From Bursaphelenchus xylophilus (Eukaryota > Nematoda > Chromadorea > Rhabditida > Aphelenchoididae), in contig CAJFCV020000004.1 of assembly GCA_904066235.2 (NCBI GenBank), forward strand, positions 9,610,001 through 9,674,000: a stretch of DNA of 64,000 nucleotides. Direction: 5' to 3'. Below, in pieces: positions 1 to 10,561 of this stretch. Made by a program: the position numbers and the translations under genes. Numbering within the stretch: the first letter of the stretch is position 1; every line of letters begins with the position of its first letter. The notes under the pieces were generated by a model, which did not search any database, was not told the DNA's origin, and worked only from the letters and a program-made list of their open reading frames with translations.

Positions 1-186
1 TGACATGTTTTTGTCCTCAGAAGTTTTCTCGCGACACCATGCAAGTGTCTTTTTGACCGTGTTTTTACCAATAAAAAAATTTTGTTTTGTGCTAAACTAA
101 ATTCTGAGGCCTTGACAAGCCTTAAAATATCAAATTGGATTACAACTACACCTTAAAGGTAGTTCCAATGTAAAAAATGGGTTCTA

Positions 187-255
187 GTGTGGCAAAAGGA
201 ACCGAACCCGCTTCCCTCGGATTTCCAACCCAGCGCTCTATCCACTCGGCCACAC
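187..255 (-). pseudogene. tRNA-like relic (tRNA-Ser(GGA)-like)
   Basis: Read on the minus strand, the two ends form a perfect 7-bp acceptor-like stem (GTGTGGC with GCCACAC). The interior has a D-arm-like GAGTGGATAGAGC, an anticodon-like loop TTGGAAA and a T-loop-like GGTTCGGTT. The anticodon and T stems contain mismatches, the total is about 69 nt, and there is no long variable arm as expected for serine. It is therefore more likely a decayed tRNA or the head of a tRNA-derived SINE than a working tRNA gene. Confidence 0.4.
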
Positions 256-529
256 CGCTCTCTTCTGAAGGAATAGACCGAGCGCGCTTTTGTTGCCGCA
301 GATCCTCGAGAAAAACGTTTATTGATAAAACTCGCTGATAGACCAAAATTAGGCAGCTAATTTTTATATATTCTGAATCAGAAAATTTTTGCGAATTTTT
401 TGATATATATCTCGACCTGTAACTCCATACCCGATAGAAGTACTTTCCTTGTAAAAAAATTTTTTGCACGGGAGCCGGGATTCGGAGCCGCAGACCTTTT
501 TAAGTTTTTCATGGGAGCCGGGAGCCGGA

Positions 530-838
530 GAACTTTGCCGCCGAGAGAGCACGTTAAACGTGGAGAGCGGTCAGAGAGAAAAACGCTTTTTGGCCACAAC
601 TTTGGTAGTTTCGTGCGAAAAAAAATCATTTTTTGTAGAAACATTATCCTTTACGGTAGAAATAGGCATGAAACTTTTCGTGCCAAAATTCGGCAAAAAG
701 TCCTAAATTTTGGACCACTTTCGATATAAAAATCTTGGTTGTTTCTGCAAAGCGCGAGCTAGGATTCTCGGATATATCTTAGAAAAAATTACTCTAGCTT
801 TGTGTCAAGTTTCATCAAAATCTGAGGAAGCAGAAGAT
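530..838. repeat. Family A MITE, truncated copy A1
   Basis: This matches the right two thirds of the family A element seen complete at 16346-16791 and 37732-38180: the gagagcggtcagagag block, the cggcaaaaagtcctaaattt block and the terminal atcaaaatctgag. The left terminus is replaced by a short GGGAGCCGG-type repeat at about 468-530. Confidence 0.75.
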
Positions 839-1017
839 ATCCTCTTTGCAGTTTCCGCAGTGTGTTGACGTTTTAATGCTATCACCTGACCAAGGTGTAC
901 AAATTTGTCTTCCTTTTCAATTGCTGTGTTCTGAACTGACATATCAAAAGGAGTCGAGCATGTCCCCATCCACTTTGTCTTTGAGAAATTTATTTTTAAA
1001 CCGATTTGTCTAGCCGC
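825..1017 (-). mobile_element. Non-LTR retrotransposon reverse-transcriptase fragment
   Basis: A minus-strand frame contains the stretch IGLKINFSKTKWM followed about 30 residues later by KFVHLGQVI and an R-I-S-S-A end. This is the post-catalytic part of LINE reverse transcriptases (family pattern G-L-x-I-N-x-x-K-T-K, then F-x-Y-L-G). The upstream catalytic YADD-type motif and all other domains are absent. The frame runs directly into the terminal bases of MITE copy A1, so this is a dead fragment. Identification rests on motif pattern only. Confidence 0.55.
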
Positions 1018-2342
1018 TATTATATATGTTGTTGGTACAACATATATAATTTTCAACTTCAAATGTCTTGACTTTTCCGGTATGGTCAATGAATGCCATT
1101 GGTATTTTCGTATGCTATATGAGTCAAAAGGAGGTTTCGAAGAAGCGTAGGCAAAAAATTAGAGGTTATGTGACGTGCCAATAAAAGAGAAATACAATGA
1201 AAACTGTGCTTAACGAACTCCCGTTCAACGAAACCTGCATTTGCGAGCAACCCCAGAAATCCCTGGAGTTGCTTTTTTACTGTACGGTAAATCCAACAAA
1301 AATGAACCGCAAGGGACCAAAAAAAAATATTCGTTATAGAGGGGTTTTTCGATACAAAGGCTAATTTTGTTTTAAGATTGACGTTTGGGATCCCTGACAT
1401 GCTTTGTTGAAGATGGGTTACGTTTTTTAGAGTCTTGTTTTACAGAGGCTCCACTGTATAACACGCATATAACAAACAACCCACGGCGAAAAAAGGATGT
1501 GTATAAAAGAAAACTAGTGTTATGCGGACCTCTTTCAGTGATAAAAGATGATTTTTAATCCACTTTGCTGGCTGATATGATATAATCATTACATAATTTC
1601 AATCCGCAACTCCCTCTTCCTATTTTTTGTCCGTTTTCAGCGGCATTGTTTAACATCTCGATGATGATTGAATACGAATAGGCTCATAAAAACGGCAGCT
1701 CATTTTGTAAACTGGAAATAAAAATAAAAAATAAAAAGTTTTTCGAGCAATGAAGGCGGAGCCAGGGCTGTTCATTAAAAATGGAGACGATTTGGATGTA
1801 CATAACTTGGACCACAGAGAAGTTGTATATAAATGTGATTGTAAAATCGTCTACAATAAAAGTTTACAGTTTAATTTCGGATTTGAATACCTCGCGGAAC
1901 AAAACCTCCCCATAAAAAACAAGTTCAGAGGTCCTATTTGTGCGGTTTAGACCAAGCTAAAGCTCCCAACCCGTCTACAACGAATACGTTTGTTGGTCCT
2001 TTGCTATTTATTTCTTCTCCAAAGGTCCCACTGTAAGGAAGTATAGATACATGTAGTCTAGAATTTTTACCGTTCTGTGCTTTGAGATTGAACGCAATCA
2101 AACCTCTGCACAACGAATTCTGAAATTGACTTTTGGGAGCTGTTCGTAATAGGGAATTTTTTAAGCGGGTTTGCTATACAGAGCTTTGATTGCATTTTGT
2201 GTTTTTAGAAATTTCAGAATTTTGAACGACTGTTTTTTTGAGTGTTCAAAATTTTAATTTGTACTGCCCAAAAAGAAACTATGAGAAATCAAAAAAAAAA
2301 CTTTTTTCAGGTTCTCAACTTGGGCTGAGACCTTCAACGGGT
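1018..2342. other. Intergenic DNA, no supported gene
   Basis: AT-rich sequence with scattered short open frames, for example 1750-1950, that show no recognisable motif and no matching splice structure. The end of this stretch holds the promoter region of the acid phosphatase gene, but no TATA box could be assigned with confidence. Confidence 0.5.
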
Positions 2343-4564
2343 ATGGCTCTTCAACTCGGATATTTGGCTGTTTTGACAGTTGTAGCCAGTGGATTGCCAG
2401 TTAAAGATCCGTTAGGACCAACACAACCAAAAGGCCACAAATTGGAGTACTTGGCGGCGGTATGAATTTGAATTTCATAAAATTGTGTTTTTCTTTATTC
2501 TTTGTGAAAAAAAAACAATCAGGACCATCGTATTCCACGTTTTTTGAAATTAACTTCAAACAAGAATACAAATTTCAGCTGTGGCGCCATGGAGAGCGCG
2601 CTCCAGCCGGCACATTCGCACATGATCTGTACAACGCCTCGGATTGGGAGAATGGATACGGCGAGTTGACTTCGGTAAGTTCAGCGGCCTTGTTTCGCCT
2701 TCTTTTCGACATTTTATATCACCTTTTCCAACGCGTAATTATACACATTTCCCGTCTTCAGTACGGCATTGAACAGCAACGTCGCCTGGGGAAGTGGATT
2801 TACAACCGGTACGTCAAGGAATTCGGTCATCTTCCCGACGAATTCGACCCAAAGTCCACTCGAATTCAATCGACTTGGTACAACCGAACCCGAGAGAGTG
2901 CATTGTACAACTTCAAGGGGCTGTATGGCGAGCGCATCGACTACGATCAGCTGAATATCTTGACGATTCCGAAGAACGAAACGGATGTCATCGGACTGCC
3001 CTATGACGGCTGCGGTTATGCACATGAATTGGCGGTGGGAGCGTTGAAAACCAATGAGGTTGTTCGGTTTATGCGCAAGCACAAGGTAAGAGAGATATTT
3101 GGAGGCTCAGACTGTTTGTCATCTTTGGACATGCCCAAAAATTCCTTAATTTTTTTATAGCGGGGGACCTGACACAGTGGCAAAAAACGTACAATTTTGC
3201 ATCCGGGAGGTATCAAAAATGTGGCAAAATGCTTCCCTCTCTTTTTTGTGAGGGAAAGGGCGCCCTTCAAGGCGAAGTTTTTTCACTTGGAGAGGGAAGC
3301 ATTTTGCCACATTTCTGATACTTCCCGGATACAGAATGGTACGTTTTTCGCGACTGGAAAAGGTCCACCACTGTAGCTTGAAAGTCGGCAGAAAAGTCAC
3401 ATTTTTTGCGAGTTTTGGTAAAGTTTTGCACTTATTCCTATCGTGGAGGGCAACTTTCCCACAGAAAATTATTTTTTTCGCATGAAACTGGCAAATTTGT
3501 GGTAAAAAACGTCTGTTTTTCTCTCTGACCACTCTCCGCGTAATGCGTAATCTCTTGGCCACAAAGATCGTGATACAACATTCTTTGTGGCCAAGATCGG
3601 CTGTATGTAATAGTTAATTGAATCACATTTTTGTGCCCTATGATATTTACAGTTTTTAGGAGTGGATTTCCCGTCTGCTCAAAGCCACCAATTATGGGAA
3701 CCTCACCTACATTGTCGACCTCTACTGCGTGGAAGACCCAATATATCTGGAGGTAGGTGGAACGATCTATTGTAAGGAGCGTCCTCGAGATTTCGAGGCT
3801 CATTTCCCCTGCCTTGACCGCACATTTTCAGGAGCGCAAAGGCTTGAAACTGGCCCCCGAATACAAGAAAAATTTCAACAATATCTTTGACATCTACGTC
3901 GAGGAAATCAAATTCATGTATGGAATAGACGTTAAGCCACAGAACGGGATTAACTGGCGCTATGAGTTGGTTAAAATGCAAGCTGGAGGCTTGCTAACTC
4001 GCGTTGCGAATGACATGTCAGCCAAAGCTTTTTGCAAAGTCAAGCCGGATCAGCCGTATTGCAAGGAGGATAATGTGGCGGATTTGAAGTATCGAGTGTT
4101 TTCAATGGCAAGTTGAGCGACTAGGCAGGCCTAAGAACTTTGTTTTAGCACGACACCAATGTCCTCGGCGTCCTCAACAGTTTCGATTTCCCAAAAGTGG
4201 ATTACAATCGAAATGATAACGTTGAATTGGGAAGTTCTCTGTTTTTCGAGCTCTGGAATGACGAAGAAAAAGATCGAAAATACGTGAAGATCATCTACCG
4301 CCGAAGCCCTGAAGAGATTTACGATTTGAGCGAGCAAATCCGCGGCTGCAAAAGCATTGGAAAAGGGCTGGGATGCAGTTTGGATGACTTTTTGAGAAGA
4401 ACCGACAAGTATTTGATCCCCAGCTCTGAGAAGGTAAGGGTAATGTAAAAACATGTTACATGTACAATGTCAAAATTTTAATATTAAAATTTCAGTATTG
4501 CGCCCAAAAACTGCCTCAACTTGGGACTTTTGAGACTATTCCTCAAGTCCACTTTAAACTCTGA
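2343..4564 (+). CDS. Secreted histidine acid phosphatase
   Basis: Hydrolyses phosphate monoesters, normally outside the cell or in lysosomes. Seven exons join in phase: 2343-2459, 2579-2674, 2762-3085, 3660-3752, 3832-4107, 4149-4433, 4496-4564, giving 419 residues, the usual family length. Residues 1-20 form a signal peptide (MALQLGYLAVLTVV). Exon 2 opens with LWRHGERAP (RHGxRxP, His43 being the expected phospho-acceptor), and exon 6 opens with HDTNVLG, the conserved catalytic HD pair (303-304). Several Cys and N-x-T sites fit secretion, and no C-terminal membrane segment is seen. The 4108-4148 intron starts with GC rather than GT; only this boundary keeps the HD motif in frame. Intron 3086-3659 holds two repeats. 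Nematode homologues are the pho/acp genes; the exact orthologue is not assignable. Confidence 0.93.
3158..3373. repeat. Family B hairpin MITE, copy B1
   Basis: Palindromic element in acid phosphatase intron 3, flanked by TA on both sides. The arms contain the family signature: gggggacctga, tttgcatccggga and tgtggcaaaatgcttccctc, mirrored on the right side. Confidence 0.85.
3376..3590. repeat. Family A MITE, internal fragment A2
   Basis: Contains the family A interior in inverted orientation (gtcggcagaaaagtc, ctctctgaccactctccgcg, ctcttggccac) but neither terminus. It abuts B1 within the same intron. Confidence 0.65.
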
Positions 4565-4625
4565 GCCAAATTCCCTCACTGCCTCAATCTTCAGCTTTAA
4601 CAAATTGGGTATGCTTGTAGAAATA

Positions 4626-6162
4626 CAGTGCTGGACAAAATGATATGGTCACCACATTTTTGCGCTGGCAATTTGTCCTCAGTGAATGAATCGCTTTAAT
4701 ATTTGGCACAAGTGAGTACGAGGCAAGGTAACATGCACACAAAAAGTATCAAAGGATTTCAAAAAGTGCAAGGTGAGTAAAATTTGGAAAAACGCGAAAC
4801 CGCCAAAAATCGGCTGGACAAAATGATATGACCACGTGGTTTAATTCAATCTTTTACTAATCAACGCAATTTAACAAACAATCCTAGTAATGAGTGAGTC
4901 CTCCACTGATTACTAGGACTGGTATGGGGACACGTTCGGCCAGGTTTAGTCGGCTTTGAACGCGTTAAACCATGTTTGATGCAGAGCTACCCAAACTGGC
5001 GATTATCTTCCATTAACGCTTTCTAAAACTTTTAAATGACGTTTTTATCATGTGATCTAGACGTGTAATCACCTGTACAAGCCTTCGCTTTTCGCATGAA
5101 CTCCATGGTGGTCTGGTAGTGTGGATTCAGCAAACATCCGGTTACCATGTCCAGCTTTGGCGACCCATTTGCTATTTGACCCTGGGGATAGATGTGCTCC
5201 TTAGGTTTAAAATGTAACCCGGAATCTCTCTAAAATCCGGCGAAGCCAAGAAAAGTCCCCGCTGACACGATCACAGCCTTGTAGATGCAACTTTGCCGAC
5301 CTTCACCTTAACCAGCAAAACCGAGTTTTTCAAATGGATCGTTAGCGACAAAAAACAGTTCATTTTATGGCCCAGGATGCATGAGGTGTGCTGTAGCTTC
5401 TAAAATTACATAGGCCATCGAATGAAAGCCGTTTTGCATCGCCAAAAATCCATTTGAAAAACTCGGTTTTGCTGGTTAAGGTGAAGGTCGGCAAAGTTGC
5501 ATCTGCAAAGCTGTGATCGTGTCAGCGGGGACTTTTCTTGGCTTCGCCAGATTCTAGAGAGATTCCGGGTTACATTTTAAACCTAAGGAGCACATCTATC
5601 TTCAGGGTCAAATAGCAAATGGGTCGCCAAAGCTGGACATGGTAACCGGATGTTTGCTGAATCCACACTACCAGACCACCATGGAGTTCATGCGAAAAGC
5701 GAAGGCTTGTACAGGTGATTACACGTCTAGATCACATGATAAAAACGTCATTTAAAAGTTTTAGAAAGCGTTAATGGAAGATAATCGCCAGTTTGGGTAG
5801 CTCTGCATCAAACATGGTTTAACGCGTTCAAAGCCGACTAAACCTGGCCGAACGTGTCCCCATACCAGTCCTAGTAATCAGTGGAGGACTCACTCATTAC
5901 TAGGATTGTTTGTTAAATTGCGTTGATTAGTAAAAGATTGAATTAAACCACGTGGTCATATCATTTTGTCCAGCCGATTTTTTGGCGGTTTCGCATTTTT
6001 CCAAATTTTACTCACCTTGCACTTTTTGAAATCCTTTGATACTTTTTGTGTGCATGTTACCTTGCCTCGTACTCACTTGTGCCAAATATTAAAGCGATTC
6101 ATTCACTGAGGACAAATTGCCAGCGCAAAAATGTGGTGACCATATCATTTTGTCCAGCACTG
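4626..6162. mobile_element. Palindromic Tc1-like nonautonomous element P1
   Basis: The left arm 4626-5339 and the right arm from about 5448 to 6162 are near-identical reverse complements around a loop of about 108 bp. Ends read CAGTGCTGGACAAAATGATA, very close to the known Tc1 terminus, and are flanked by TA (4624-4625, 6163-6164), the Tc1/mariner target. The terminal motif recurs inside each arm (left: about 4811-4836). I see no transposase frame. It lies between the acid phosphatase stop codon and the next AATAAA. Confidence 0.9.
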
Positions 6163-6185
6163 TATGTATGTAGTTTGATATTGTA

Positions 6186-6191
6186 AATAAA
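6186..6191 (+). terminator. Poly(A) signal AATAAA, probably of the acid phosphatase gene
   Basis: First canonical AATAAA downstream of the acid phosphatase stop codon, 24 bp beyond palindrome P1. The 61 bp between the stop codon and P1 contain none. Assignment is by position only. Confidence 0.45.
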
Positions 6192-6668
6192 CCTTTTGCA
6201 AAATAACAAAGGAAGATTCACGTTGCTTTTAGCAAGCCACATCAGTTGCTAAAATATATTTAACGATTGATAGCTCTAGCAGGATTTGTCGGCCAAAATG
6301 TGATTTTCACTTTTTTGGAAATTACCACGTATGTAACAGTTTTTCAAATCTCCAAATTTAGCCAAAAAATGTTTTGCCTTTCAGTTGCAGTTTTCTTTTT
6401 CTGCTTACTCCTCTTGAATCATCCACAAGAACAAATCTTCGCCTCGCTGACAGACGCCATCAAAATTCAGCACGCCCAAAAGAGGCAATTACTTCATCTC
6501 CGTTGAAGAGGATTAATACTAAACAAGCGAGCGAATGTTTGCCGTTTTACTTATTGTCAAGAAGACAGATAAGCCAGCTATCAGTGTTATTCTCCCAGGT
6601 TTCATTGTTCGTTTGACGTGTGGCGTTTGACGACCCTGTTTATCGGCCATGCACCTTGAAGCCTTACC

Positions 6669-9407
6669 ATGGTTTCTATTATGAAGGCATGTTTTGCAGG
6701 CCTAACGTTGTGCTGTTTTATTCTAGCGCAAAAACAAGTTGTCAAGAAATATGACGGTACGTATATAACAAAAGAAAAAAACTATTATAACAAGGGAAGT
6801 ACCCCAAGTGCAACGCCCAGATTTTCTTTAAATTTTGCGCACCCGTCGGGCATGGACTAAGTATCAATTCTTGAAAGTTTTAGCTCGCGCTTTGCAGGTA
6901 CAGCCGAGATTTCGAACCATCTTTGTCGCCGAAACAGTACGCTAAGCACGGGGAGCGGTCAGAGAGAAAAACGCTTTTTGGCCATAACTTTGTCTGTTTC
7001 GTGCGGAAAAAATTGATTTTTTGCATAAACATTACCCTTTATGGCAGAAATAGGTACGAAACTTTCTGTTCCGAAATTCGGCAAAAAGTCTTTAAATTTT
7101 CGCCGACTTTCGATTGAAAAATCTCGGTTGTTTCTGCAAAGCGTGAGCTAGGCTTATCGCATATATTTTCGAAAAAAATATTTTAAATTTGTGCCAAGTT
7201 TCATCAAAATCTGAGCGTCGCACTTGGGGTACTTCCCTTGTAAGTTGAAGGCAGAATTTTAGAAATTTAGAACAGCGTAACAATTATCCCAACTTTTTTC
7301 AGCTGCTCCCATACTCCCGCTGTTCATTGGAAGCAAGGCAGTAATGAACGGCGATTTTCTGATTGCGCTGTATAGTACGGACACCATGGCATTTATCGGG
7401 CGGTGCAGACAAGCACGACAATGCTCGGCTCAAGGCCATAAGATCTACGATTACAAGTAGTTGTCACTATCATTTTGAGGACACGGATTTGCAATTCATT
7501 TATGATATTTTTGCAGGAGAAATACACGGTATCCCGGCAAGGACTTCATGGACAACCTGACCGGACATCAGTACAGAGGAAAGCTTTTCTCTGACAAAAT
7601 CAAAGTAGGAAGACAAGATTATTACCGTAAAACTTTGTTTTAAACAGTTGGCAGGCGTCGAATTCAAACAAGTCTTCTTTGGAGGCGTCGAAGGTCCGCC
7701 GGAACACACGGACCCGTCGGATATTGACTTCCCCTACGACGGATTTGTGGGCATAGGCCTGGGCCAAAAGCGCGCCTTCATGCGCTCCTTCTTGTACCAG
7801 AGCCCGGCCGGCCGACGAAACATCATCATTGTTCAGGATGCCTACAAAAAACCAGTGTTTAATGCAAGCCTTTAGTCATGGCATTGCTGCGTTTTTTTGA
7901 GAATACTCTAAAATTTTTTGATTTTTAGGACAACGTACGAATTGAACAAAAACAGAGTGGAAAGACCTATCTGCACTCAGACATAAGGCCAAGCAGCACG
8001 GACAAAGTACCGGAATGCGGGATTTTTGCGCAATCCGTTGTCTTGACAAAACCAAAGGGCGGAATGGAGTGGTTGATAAAGTCAGAGTAAGATATTTTAA
8101 ATGTTTGACGTGCAAATTTAGAGAAAAACGCCCAAACTCATTTACAGTGGGGGACCTGATCCAGTGGCAAAAGAGGTATTATTTTGCATCCAGGAAGCAT
8201 CAAAAATGTGGCAAAATACCTCCCTCTCCAAGCGAAAAAGCTCCGATTTCAAATGCTCTTTTTGTTAAGGAAAGGGTGCGCCCTTCAAAACGAAGTTTTT
8301 TCACTTGGAGAGGGAAGCATTTTGCCACATTTTTGATACTTCCCGGGTGCAAAACGGTACGTTTTTTGCCACTGGATCGGGTCCGCCACTGTACGTCTAA
8401 AATTTCAGCATTACAATCGGCAATGACACGTTCAATTCGTACATAAAATTCAATCCATCAGGACCGACAAAGCTTCACTATTTGAGGATTACACAATATC
8501 TTGGAAAGACTAAGTTCAAGAATTCTGAAGCGCGTAACCTCCCGAGGATACACTTCCGTCTCGATAAACAGGACTTCATTCTCGACGCAAGCGACTACAT
8601 TGTGAAGGACAATTCAACTCGTGTTAGACATCTTACAATAAAGGTAAAAATTGCCGAGTTAACACAAGCTATGATGACGCAATTTTAAAAAATGGGATGG
8701 CAATCTCTTACAATCTGATATACCCTTTTTCGTTTAGCAATATCTGTTGCTGCTAGCAAAATACAAACCGAATTGTAAGCATTTCTTTTTATTTTTTCGT
8801 TTTTCGACACCGATCGGCGGCGGGAAAATCGTTCAAAATGTTGTACGTCAATCACAAAAAGTCTTCTTTTTTGACTGTCTGTTTAGCGGGGACGACTTAT
8901 GCCGAACCAAGGCATACAAAATTTACATCCTCTGGAAACTGTAGGTCCTCTACCTTTGGTCGACAATTTTTGAAAGTTTGTAAACCGGGCGGAATCGAGT
9001 TACGGCGAAAATATTTTGAAAAAAAAATCTGGCTCCGGAGTTGTCGCTATTTTGAGTCCGTGGCATAAATCTTGCTACCGTTTCAGGCTGGGGAAGACAT
9101 TACTTATCCACTTGAGCTAGGTTATGAATTCTTCCAAAAGTATTGCCTGCAACTCTCGTATGACAGCTCGTCGTCGGCTTTCAAGATCGGGCTTGCGCCG
9201 AATGTCGTGAACAAATTCGTAAGCGATATCGATCCGGGGGACGACGACTACGAAGACGAGCCCGAAGACGATTATGGCCACACAACGGATAAGTCTGAAG
9301 AAGATGATAACGATAAAGGAGATGATATAGTTGACGGAGAATCAATAACTCCGCGCACTTCTGTTGTATATACTCTGGTTGCTATCCAATTGATTTGGCT
9401 ATTTTGA
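6669..9407 (+). CDS. Secreted pepsin-fold protein, catalytically inactive, GPI-type C-terminus
   Basis: Exons in phase: 6669-6756, 7303-7456, 7517-7604, 7648-7854, 7929-8086, 8409-8643, 8738-8774, then a less certain exon near 8887-8938 and the last from about 9087 to 9407. Residues 1-20 are a signal peptide. The pepsin fold is recognisable from DFPYDGFVGIGL (family DGILGLG), LPRIHFRL plus DASDYIVK (family LPxIxFxLxG...xDYxxx), and YPLELGYEFFQKYC followed by KIGLAP (family WILGDVFLRxYY...IGFAP). Both DTG/DTGS catalytic motifs are missing: the first site reads IALYSTDTMAFIG (50-62), the second IKFNPSGPTKL (244-254). The flap Tyr is also not evident. After the fold comes an Asp/Glu-rich stretch and a hydrophobic end (TSVVYTLVAIQLIWLF) like a GPI-anchor signal. 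A binding or decoy role is inference. The exon 7-9 joins do not fit one phase cleanly. Confidence 0.75.
6791..7240. repeat. Family A MITE, complete copy A3
   Basis: Lies in the first intron of the pepsin-like gene. Termini CAAGGGAAGTACCCC and GGGGTACTTCCCTTG are inverted repeats, flanked by TAA on both sides. Confidence 0.85.
8145..8391. repeat. Family B hairpin MITE, copy B2
   Basis: Inverted-repeat element flanked by TA in intron 5 of the pepsin-like gene. Ends are CAGTGGGGGACCTGATCCAG and its imperfect mirror ending GTCCGCCACTG. Confidence 0.88.
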
Positions 9408-9441
9408 AGTAAAAATATGATACTGTCATTGATAAAATATA

Positions 9442-10128
9442 CACTGCTGGACAAAATGATATGATCACCGCAATTTTGCGCTGGCAATTTGTCCATGGTA
9501 AATGAATTGCTTTAATATTTGGTGAAAGTGAGTATGGAGCAATGTAACATGTACCCAAAAAGTATCAAAGGATTTCAAAAAGTGCAAGGTGAGTAAAATT
9601 TGGAAAAACGCGAAACCGCCAAAAATCGGCTGGACAAAATGATATGACCACGTGGTTTAATTCAATCTTTTACTAATAACCACAATTTAACAAACAATCC
9701 TAGTAATGAGTGAGTCCTCCACTGATTACTAGGACTGGTATGGGAACACGTTCGGCCAGGTTTAGACGGGTTTGAACGCGTGAAACCATGTTTGATGCAG
9801 AGCTACCCAAACTGGTAATTATCTTCCATTAACGCTTTCCAAAACTTTTAAATGACGTTTTTATCATGTGATCTAGACGTGTAATCACCTGTGCAAGCCT
9901 TCGCTTTTCGTACGAACTCCATGGTGGTCTGGTAGTGTGGATTCAGCAAACATCCGGTTACCATGTCCAGCTTTGGCGACCCATTTGCTATTTGACCCTG
10001 GGGATAGATGTGCTCCTTAGGTTTAAAATGTAACCCGGAATCTCTCTAGAAACCGGCGAAGCCAAAAAAAGTCCCCGCTGACACGATCTCAGCTTTGCAG
10101 ATGCAACTGCACCGATGTGCCCCTTAAC
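9442..10128. mobile_element. Half-copy of palindrome P1 (solo arm)
   Basis: Starts CACTGCTGGACAAAATGATA after a TA, 34 bp beyond the stop codon of the pepsin-like gene, and follows the P1 left arm with scattered substitutions. The match stops near the point where the P1 arm gives way to its loop. No matching second arm follows; a reversed family A fragment is joined directly. Confidence 0.85.
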
Positions 10129-10377
10129 CAGAAACGTTTCCACAAAAAATCAATTTTTTTCAGCACGAATATAACAAAGTTATAATCAAAAAGTGTTTTC
10201 TCTCTGACCGCTCTCCGCGTTTAGCGTACTCTCTCGGCGACAAAGGCCGTTCAATATCTCGGTGGCGCTTGCAAAGCGCGAGCTAAAACTTTCAGGAATT
10301 GGTACTTAGTCTATGACCAACGTGTGTGCAAAATTTAAAGAAAATCTGAGCGCCGCACTTGAGGTACTTTCTTTGTT
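10129..10377. repeat. Family A MITE, truncated copy A4
   Basis: Half of the family A element, with ctctctgaccgctctccgcg and terminal cgcacttgaggtactttctttg. It is joined without a gap to the preceding half palindrome. Confidence 0.75.
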
Positions 10378-10561
10378 AGCCTCAAGAGAAGGCTGTTCCG
10401 ACGATGACGCTAAAACAAACACTTCTAATTGCTTGAAAATTAAGTTTTATTGCACTGTCGGCGGCCATAAAATTTTTATTAAAAGTCCATAAAAGCGCCG
10501 TTAATTAAATTTACACTGATAAAGCCAAAATCGAATCATTTCCCGAAAATATTTCGCACCA

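Noticed and set aside
1750..1950. 66-codon plus-strand frame starting with ATG
   Set aside because: No signal peptide, motif or splice context; length is near chance for this composition.
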